From: Thermoleophilia bacterium UBA5186
GTDB taxonomy: Bacteria; Actinomycetota; Thermoleophilia; Gaiellales; Gaiellaceae
NCBI GenBank assembly: GCA_002413095.1
Contig: DHWI01000068.1
Coordinates: 1-5,087, forward strand
DNA length: 5,087 bases
Reading direction: 5' to 3'
This document shows positions 1 to 5,087 of this stretch, one piece after another (the first letter of the stretch is position 1; each line of letters begins with the position of its first letter). The translations under genes were made by a program, and so were the position numbers. The notes under the pieces were generated by a model. The model was not told the DNA's origin. It did no database searches and worked only from the letters and a program-made list of their open reading frames with translations.

Positions 1-589
1 CGATCACCGCGGCGGGCGTCCACGTGGCCGGCGCGCCGGCGTCGTTGTAGAGGAAGTTCTTCAACAGCATCTGCCCGAACGGCGTGTGTACGACCTCGGG
101 ATGGAACTGGACGCCGTACTGCCGCGTCTCGGGCGCCTCGAACGCCGCGATCGGGGTCGAGGGCGACCCGGCCACCACGGTCGCGCCCTGAGGCGGCGCG
201 GTGACCGAGTTGCGGTGGCTCATCCAAACGGTCTGCTCGTCCGGCAGCCCTTCGAAGAGCGCGCCCTCCTTCGCCTCGAGCGCGGTCTTGCCGAACTCCG
301 AGACCTCGGTGCGCTCCACCCTGCCACCGAGGAGCTGCGCCTGGAGCTGCATGCCGTAGCAGATGCCCAGGGTCGGGATGCCGAGCTGCAGCAGCTCCGG
401 ATCCATCTGCGGAGCGTCGTCGGCGAAGACCGACGCAGGCCCACCGGAAAGGATCAGCGCATGCGGGTTGCGGGCGCGAACCTCAGCCGCGGTGATGTCG
501 TGCGGGACGAGCTCGGAGAAGACACGGCAGTCGCGGACCCGCCGCGCGATCAGCTGTGCGTACTGGCCGCCGAAGTCGAGGACGAGCAC
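1..589 (-). CDS. guaA: GMP synthase (glutamine-hydrolysing), N-terminal glutaminase part; 3' end cut by window edge
   Basis: GMP synthase aminates XMP to GMP in the cytoplasm, using ATP and ammonia released from glutamine. The visible 196 residues are the class I glutamine amidotransferase domain. It opens with LVLDFGGQYAQLIARRV, then SGGPASV (48-54), the nucleophile loop GICYGMQ with Cys77, and QFHPEVVHT with His163 and Glu165 completing the catalytic triad. The linker WTPAAVI (190-196) corresponds to the segment just before the ATP-pyrophosphatase domain. That domain and the dimerisation domain (full proteins are about 510-525 residues) lie beyond base 1. I chose the GTG at 589-587 because GGAGGAG sits six bases upstream and no ATG, GTG or TTG occurs further upstream in this frame. 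The frame stays open and coding-like upstream, however, and an ATT at 625-623 would add 12 residues. The gene follows guaB by 46 bases, consistent with a guaBA operon. Identity is very secure; the start is less so. Confidence 0.96.
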   Translation of the reverse strand, partial: MLVLDFGGQYAQLIARRVRDCRVFSELVPHDITAAEVRARNPHALILSGGPASVFADDAPQMDPELLQLGIPTLGICYGMQLQAQLLGGRVERTEVSEFGKTALEAKEGALFEGLPDEQTVWMSHRNSVTAPPQGATVVAGSPSTPIAAFEAPETRQYGVQFHPEVVHTPFGQMLLKNFLYNDAGAPATWTPAAVI

Positions 590-595
590 CGGCCG

Positions 596-602
596 CTCCT
601 CC
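596..602 (-). promoter_or_regulatory. Shine-Dalgarno sequence of guaA
   Basis: The minus strand reads GGAGGAG, then a six-base spacer, then GTG at 589-587. This is a near-ideal ribosome binding site and is the main reason for preferring the GTG start. One caution is that the same bases also read as Pro-Glu-Glu-Arg-Pro in the guaA frame, so the match could be coincidental if translation begins further upstream. Confidence 0.6.
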
Positions 603-635
603 GGCTCGGGCGCCGGGAACGGAATGACCTCGGCT

Positions 636-2165
<1,530 letters not shown>

Positions 2166-2172
2166 CTAGCAG

Positions 2173-2180
2173 CCCCTTCC
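2173..2180 (-). promoter_or_regulatory. Possible, poorly spaced Shine-Dalgarno tract before guaB
   Basis: GGAAGGGG on the minus strand is the only purine-rich ribosome-binding candidate in the 29-base gap between the lipoprotein stop codon (TAG, 2188-2186) and the guaB ATG. The 16-base spacer is longer than the usual 5-10, so initiation may rely partly on ribosomes finishing the upstream gene. No promoter-like -10/-35 pair is evident in the gap. Confidence 0.3.
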
Positions 2181-2185
2181 GACGA

Positions 2186-3202
2186 CTACCGGTTCCAGTC
2201 CGGGCAGCAGACCAGGCCGTGGGCGATCGTCCGAGGACGGCCTCCGGCGACGGGCGCGATCACAATCGAGTACGGAAACTCTGCGCCGCCGCTCTGTCCG
2301 ATGATCCAGCGGCCGTCGCGCGAGACGGCGTCGACGGGCACGCCGAGCCGACGCAACGCGCCCGTGCGGACGTCGACCACGGCGGCCTCGTTGCTGAACT
2401 CGCTGTCGAGCGAGGCGAGCAACTTGCGGCCTCCCGGGAGCCACGCGACCGGCGACATGCCGTACTCGCCCGCCTGCGTCACGTCGGGCGGCAGACGCGG
2501 GACGATTGCACGAACGCCAGAGCCGTCCGGGCGCACGCCCCAGATCGTGTGGACGCCGCGGCACGGGCGCACGGCGCGCATGAACGCGATCGAGCGCGCA
2601 CGCCAGACGGGAAACCCGCCGTTGCTGGTCAAGAGACGCACACGTCCGCCGTGGACAGGCACGGTGACCAGCTCCGACCGAAAGCCGCATATAGCCCTTC
2701 CCTTTCGCGGTCGGTCGAAGACGACGGTCTTCCCGTCCGGCGAGAAATCCGCACTGAAGTCCCGACCGTGGGCGAGGGTGCGGCGTTCTCCAGCGAGGCT
2801 GACCGCGACAAGCGCGGCCGCATGGTCGGTGAGGATCGTCTTCGAGTTCGGCGCCCATTCCGCCATCTGCGCACCTCGCACGAGGACTCGAGGCTTGCCG
2901 CCCCCGCTTGCGATCACGTACAGATCGACCCGGCCGCCCACGGTTTCGGGGCGGCAATCCGGGCAGCGAAAGAACGCCACCCACCGGCCGTCGGGCGAGA
3001 TGCGCGGCTCGAAGCCGGACGTGAGCCGATGCAAGTTCGAGCCGTCGACTCCGGCGATCACGATCTCGGCGTTCGCCGGCCCGACATGCGTCATGTAGAC
3101 GAGCCGTCGCGCGGGCGCCTCGCTCCGAGGCGCGGGCGAGTCGCAGCCGACGAGGACGAGAGCCGCCGCGATCGCGAGCGGGGCGCGGCGCGCGCCGCTC
3201 AC
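2186..3202 (-). CDS. Predicted exported lipoprotein with TolB/WD40-like beta-propeller repeats, function unknown
   Basis: The specific function is not recognised. The 338-residue product starts with a classic lipoprotein signal: Arg5-Arg6, a hydrophobic core, and the lipobox LVGC with Cys20 as the predicted lipidated residue. It should therefore be anchored outside the cytoplasmic membrane, and a short Pro/Ser/Ala-rich tether (21-33) follows. The remainder has repeated blade motifs of the PD40/WD40-like type: RISPDGRWVAFFR (68-79), FSPDGKTVVFDR (153-164), a degenerate copy near 196-209, VAWLPGGRKLLASLD (252-266), SRDGRWIIGQSG (294-305) and a terminal CPDWNR. Such propellers are usually binding scaffolds (compare TolB or the DPP-IV N-terminal domain), and no peptidase or other enzyme domain follows. 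Six cysteines remain after the lipidated one (80, 83, 172, 214, 332, 333). The GTG start shares GTGA with the kinase stop codon, and lacks a properly spaced Shine-Dalgarno sequence, which suggests translational coupling. The signal peptide confirms the start. Confidence 0.88.
   Translation of the reverse strand: MSGARRAPLAIAAALVLVGCDSPAPRSEAPARRLVYMTHVGPANAEIVIAGVDGSNLHRLTSGFEPRISPDGRWVAFFRCPDCRPETVGGRVDLYVIASGGGKPRVLVRGAQMAEWAPNSKTILTDHAAALVAVSLAGERRTLAHGRDFSADFSPDGKTVVFDRPRKGRAICGFRSELVTVPVHGGRVRLLTSNGGFPVWRARSIAFMRAVRPCRGVHTIWGVRPDGSGVRAIVPRLPPDVTQAGEYGMSPVAWLPGGRKLLASLDSEFSNEAAVVDVRTGALRRLGVPVDAVSRDGRWIIGQSGGAEFPYSIVIAPVAGGRPRTIAHGLVCCPDWNR
3143..3202 (-). other. Lipoprotein signal peptide (SPase II type)
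   Basis: Residues 1-20 of the propeller protein show a basic N-region (RR at 5-6), a hydrophobic stretch rich in Ala, Leu and Val (8-18) and the lipobox L-V-G-C. Cleavage is expected before Cys20, which would be diacylated. Asp21 directly follows the cysteine. In E. coli this residue favours inner-membrane retention, but that rule need not apply in a Gram-positive-type envelope. Confidence 0.85.
3199..3202 (-). other. GTGA stop/start overlap between kinase and lipoprotein genes
   Basis: The minus strand reads GTGA: GTG (3202-3200) starts the lipoprotein gene and TGA (3201-3199) ends the kinase gene. With no well-spaced Shine-Dalgarno sequence upstream of the GTG, this arrangement points to termination-reinitiation coupling and a shared transcript. 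Confidence 0.75.
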
Positions 3203-4158
3203 CTCGTCGAAACGACCGACTCGAGCTCTGTGACCGTCGAAGCCGCGTGGAGCCGTCCCGCTGCCGCAGGATCAAAGCGGCCGGCGCCCACCTCGAGCGT
3301 CGATGCGGCCGCGGTCGCCACGGCGCTGCGAAGCGACTCCTCGAGCGTCTTGCCGTTCACGCGACCGGCGAGGAAGGCCGCGAGCAGAACGTCGCCCGCG
3401 CCGACCGAGGACACGGGCTCGACGCGCGGCGGCTCGGCGCCGAAATAGCGCACGTTCCGCTCCTCGCGGAAGCGGCAGAAGCAGCCGGACTCCTGGCTGA
3501 TCAGGACGTTGCGGGCACCGATCTCCGCGATCGTGTCGAGCGCCATCCGAAAGTCCTCGTCGTCGCGGAACTCCTGGCCGGCGAGCGACTCCGCCTCGCG
3601 CTGGTTCGGCGAGACCAGGAACGGCTCCGCCTCGGTGCCGTGCCGAAGCGGCGGACCTTCCGCATCGAGAACGCTGGGAACCCCGCGCCGGTTCAGGTCG
3701 CGGATCGCCTCCGCGTAAAACCCGTCGTCGACGCCGCGCGGCAGCGAGCCGGAGAAGACGACGAAGTCGGCGCCGCGCGAGAGGTAGCGCAGCTTGTCGA
3801 GCAGGATCGCGAGCTCCTCCTCGTCGACGTGCGGCCCCCACTCGTAGATCTCCGTGAAGGCTCCGCCGGCCGGGTCGGCGACGACCGTGGAGGTGCGCGA
3901 CTCGTCCTGGATGCGGACGAAGTCGTTGAGGATCGCCTCGGCGGTCAGGGCCTCGACGATCTGCGTCCCGGTCCCTCCGCCGGCGAGTCCGGTCGCGACA
4001 ACGGGAACGTCGAGCCGCTTCAGCGCGCGCGCGACGTTGATCCCTTTCCCGCCGGCGAGCATGAGGCCCTCGCTCGCCCGGTGGCGCTGCCCGCGCTGGA
4101 AGTTCGGGACCGTCAGCGTGCGGTCGATAGCCGCGTTCAGCGTGACGGTGATGATCAC
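3199..4158 (-). CDS. pfkB: PfkB-family sugar-phosphate kinase, 1-phosphofructokinase type
   Basis: This is a cytoplasmic ATP-dependent kinase of the ribokinase/PfkB fold. The N-terminus MIITVTLNAAIDRTL is typical of the subgroup that phosphorylates sugar phosphates (1-phosphofructokinase FruK, 6-phosphofructokinase Pfk-2, tagatose-6-phosphate kinase LacC). PfkB signature 1 is at GGKGINVARAL (36-46). SGSLPRGVDDGFY (136-148) and SPNQREAE (183-190) are conserved internal motifs, and SVGAGDVLLAAFLAG (251-265) carries the anion hole and the catalytic base Asp256. The length of 319 residues is normal for the family. The subgroup's usual TLNPA motif reads TLNAA here, and a CxC (226, 228) sits where a Gly/Ala-rich turn is usual. 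The GTG start overlaps the stop codon of the carboxypeptidase gene by GTGA. No phosphotransferase-system gene is in the window, so fructose 1-phosphate cannot be assumed as substrate. Family is secure; the exact substrate is not. Confidence 0.92.
   Translation of the reverse strand: MIITVTLNAAIDRTLTVPNFQRGQRHRASEGLMLAGGKGINVARALKRLDVPVVATGLAGGGTGTQIVEALTAEAILNDFVRIQDESRTSTVVADPAGGAFTEIYEWGPHVDEEELAILLDKLRYLSRGADFVVFSGSLPRGVDDGFYAEAIRDLNRRGVPSVLDAEGPPLRHGTEAEPFLVSPNQREAESLAGQEFRDDEDFRMALDTIAEIGARNVLISQESGCFCRFREERNVRYFGAEPPRVEPVSSVGAGDVLLAAFLAGRVNGKTLEESLRSAVATAAASTLEVGAGRFDPAAAGRLHAASTVTELESVVSTR
4155..4158 (-). other. GTGA stop/start overlap between carboxypeptidase and kinase genes
   Basis: GTG (4158-4156) starts the kinase and TGA (4157-4155) ends the D,D-carboxypeptidase. 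It is the same arrangement as at 3199-3202. No strong Shine-Dalgarno sequence is visible upstream (the minus strand reads GAGCTGGTTCAC before the GTG), so translational coupling is likely. Confidence 0.75.
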
Positions 4159-5087
4159 GTGAACCAGCTCCCGATGTGATGCGCGGCCCGGCCCGCGTAC
4201 CAGCCGACGCGCGAGGCGAGGCCGGGACGCGAGACGTCGCGCGCGGCGACGAGCGGGCGTGACCCGAGCAGGCGCCCGCGGGCGTAGACGCGTACCTCCC
4301 CGAGCTGCTCTCCGCGCCGGACCGGCAGGTCGACGAACCCACGGGCGACGACGCGCTCCACGAGCGGGACGTCGACGCGGACGGAGCGGAGCAGCGGCCG
4401 GGCGGGAACGAGCTCGATAGGACTCTTCCCGTAGCCCGTCGCGACCCAGGCGAACGGCCGCAGGGGGATGACGGGGACGACGCGATAGCGGGAGAGCCCG
4501 TAGCGGAGGAGCTCCGCGAGATCCGCGTTCCTGCTGCTGCGCGTGGGACTACCCAGCACGGCTACATAGATTGTCACGCCGGGGCCGCGGGCCGCCGCGA
4601 CCTCGCACCAGCCGGCCGCTCCCGTGTGACCGGTCTTGACGCCGAGGAGACCCGGGAACTGGCCGAGCAGGTCGTTCCACGTGTGCAGCGTCCGGCCGCC
4701 TGAGATCATGGCTGTGCGCTCCCGGACGACGCTGCGGACGAAGCGGTCGTGCATGAGGATCTGCGCGAGCTTCGTCACGTCGCGCGCGCTGGAGACATGG
4801 CCCACAGCGTCGAGCCCGTCGGGGCGGACGAAGTGCGTCTCCTTCAGCCCGAGCGCGCGGGCCTTCGCGTTCATCAGCGCGACGAAAGCGTCTGTGTCTC
4901 CCTTGCCGACGTATTCGGCGAGGGCGTCCGCTGCGTCGTTGGCACTCTGGATCAGCGCCGCGCTGACCAGGTCTCGCACGGTGATGCGCTCGCCCGGGCG
5001 GAGGTTGATCGTCGACTCGCCCACCTCCGAGGCGCTCGGCGCGACGGTCACGACCTCGTCGAGCTTCGCGTGCTCCAGCGTGACGAG
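4155..5087 (-). CDS. D-alanyl-D-alanine carboxypeptidase, S11/PBP5 family; N-terminus cut by window edge
   Basis: This is a penicillin-binding serine peptidase that removes the terminal D-Ala from peptidoglycan pentapeptides outside the cytoplasmic membrane. The frame is open to base 5087, giving 310 visible residues and starting LVTLEHAKLDEV, the segment that normally comes just after the SxxK catalytic serine motif. That motif and the signal peptide therefore lie outside the window, and the GTG at 5051 is an internal valine rather than the start. The SxN motif is Ser48-Ala-Asn50 (in QSANDAADALAEYVG), and the KTG triad is at visible residues 151-153 (GVKTGHTGAAGWCEVA, bases 4629-4637). The C-terminal third fits the beta-rich PBP5_C domain. 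The protein ends in GWYAGRAAHHIGSWFT, with no long hydrophobic anchor but a possible amphipathic helix. It is the first gene in the window of a same-strand run and overlaps the kinase gene by GTGA. A dacA/dacF-type name cannot be chosen from the sequence alone. Confidence 0.94.
   Translation of the reverse strand, partial: LVTLEHAKLDEVVTVAPSASEVGESTINLRPGERITVRDLVSAALIQSANDAADALAEYVGKGDTDAFVALMNAKARALGLKETHFVRPDGLDAVGHVSSARDVTKLAQILMHDRFVRSVVRERTAMISGGRTLHTWNDLLGQFPGLLGVKTGHTGAAGWCEVAAARGPGVTIYVAVLGSPTRSSRNADLAELLRYGLSRYRVVPVIPLRPFAWVATGYGKSPIELVPARPLLRSVRVDVPLVERVVARGFVDLPVRRGEQLGEVRVYARGRLLGSRPLVAARDVSRPGLASRVGWYAGRAAHHIGSWFT

Noticed and set aside
590..635. Possible terminator or attenuator between guaB and guaA
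   Set aside because: The 46 bases show no stable GC hairpin followed by a U-tract on the minus strand. The stretch is more likely a leader or part of the guaA coding frame.
2166..3275. Minus-strand alternate frame of 369 codons over the lipoprotein gene, with an internal ATG after an AAGGGAAGGG purine tract near 2685-2705
   Set aside because: The ribosome-site-like tract simply encodes Arg-Lys-Gly-Arg in the lipoprotein. The alternate-frame product is Arg-rich without domains, while the lipoprotein frame has a signal peptide and propeller repeats.
2219..4179. Plus-strand open frames of 409 codons (2219-3448) and 310 codons (3247-4179) opposite the lipoprotein and kinase genes
   Set aside because: Same explanation: antisense shadows with low-complexity, Arg-rich translations and no recognisable motif, set against intact family motifs on the minus strand.
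3272..4342. Minus-strand alternate frame of 356 codons over the kinase and the end of the carboxypeptidase
   Set aside because: Its translation is almost entirely Arg, Ala, Gly and Pro, and it overlaps two genes with conserved catalytic motifs in other frames.
4155..5051. GTG at 5051 as the true start of the carboxypeptidase
   Set aside because: The frame continues to the window edge as LVTLEHAKLDEV, a conserved S11-family segment. The essential SxxK motif must lie further upstream, so the gene is truncated by the window.

Overview
The window is a GC-rich bacterial segment with strongly G/C-biased third codon positions. All five genes lie on the minus strand, so transcription runs from the right edge (5087) to the left edge (1). 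The organism is most likely an actinobacterium, possibly of the Thermoleophilia type. This is an inference from composition and from lineage-like details in IMP dehydrogenase, such as the DGGMQFSGD and GYSKDRYF motifs, which resemble the actinobacterial DGGLQYSGD/YSKDRYF form as I remember it. It was not tested by a search.

Layout in transcription order: (1) 4155-5087, a D-alanyl-D-alanine carboxypeptidase of the S11/PBP5 family, missing its N-terminus at the window edge. (2) 3199-4158, a PfkB-family sugar-phosphate kinase of the 1-phosphofructokinase type. (3) 2186-3202, an exported lipoprotein with TolB/WD40-like beta-propeller repeats and no recognised function. (4) 636-2156, guaB, IMP dehydrogenase. 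(5) 1-589, the start of guaA, GMP synthase, cut at the left edge after its glutaminase domain.

Genes 1/2 and 2/3 overlap by four bases (GTGA, with the GTG start and TGA stop sharing two bases). Gaps of only 29 and 46 bases separate genes 3/4 and 4/5. The layout is therefore compatible with a single operon. There is no stretch over 50 bases without a gene, and I saw no RNA gene, convincing terminator, mobile element, CRISPR array or extended repeat.

Functionally, guaB and guaA are the two steps from IMP to GMP (IMP to XMP to GMP), a classic pairing. The three upstream genes cover peptidoglycan trimming, a sugar-phosphate kinase and an envelope lipoprotein. They have no obvious metabolic link to GMP synthesis and may simply be co-transcribed housekeeping genes. 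I found no convincing undescribed system. The points most worth a second look are the cysteine-rich propeller lipoprotein, the ambiguous start of guaA (GTG with a strong Shine-Dalgarno sequence versus an upstream in-frame ATT), and the unusual gene neighbourhood of the kinase.
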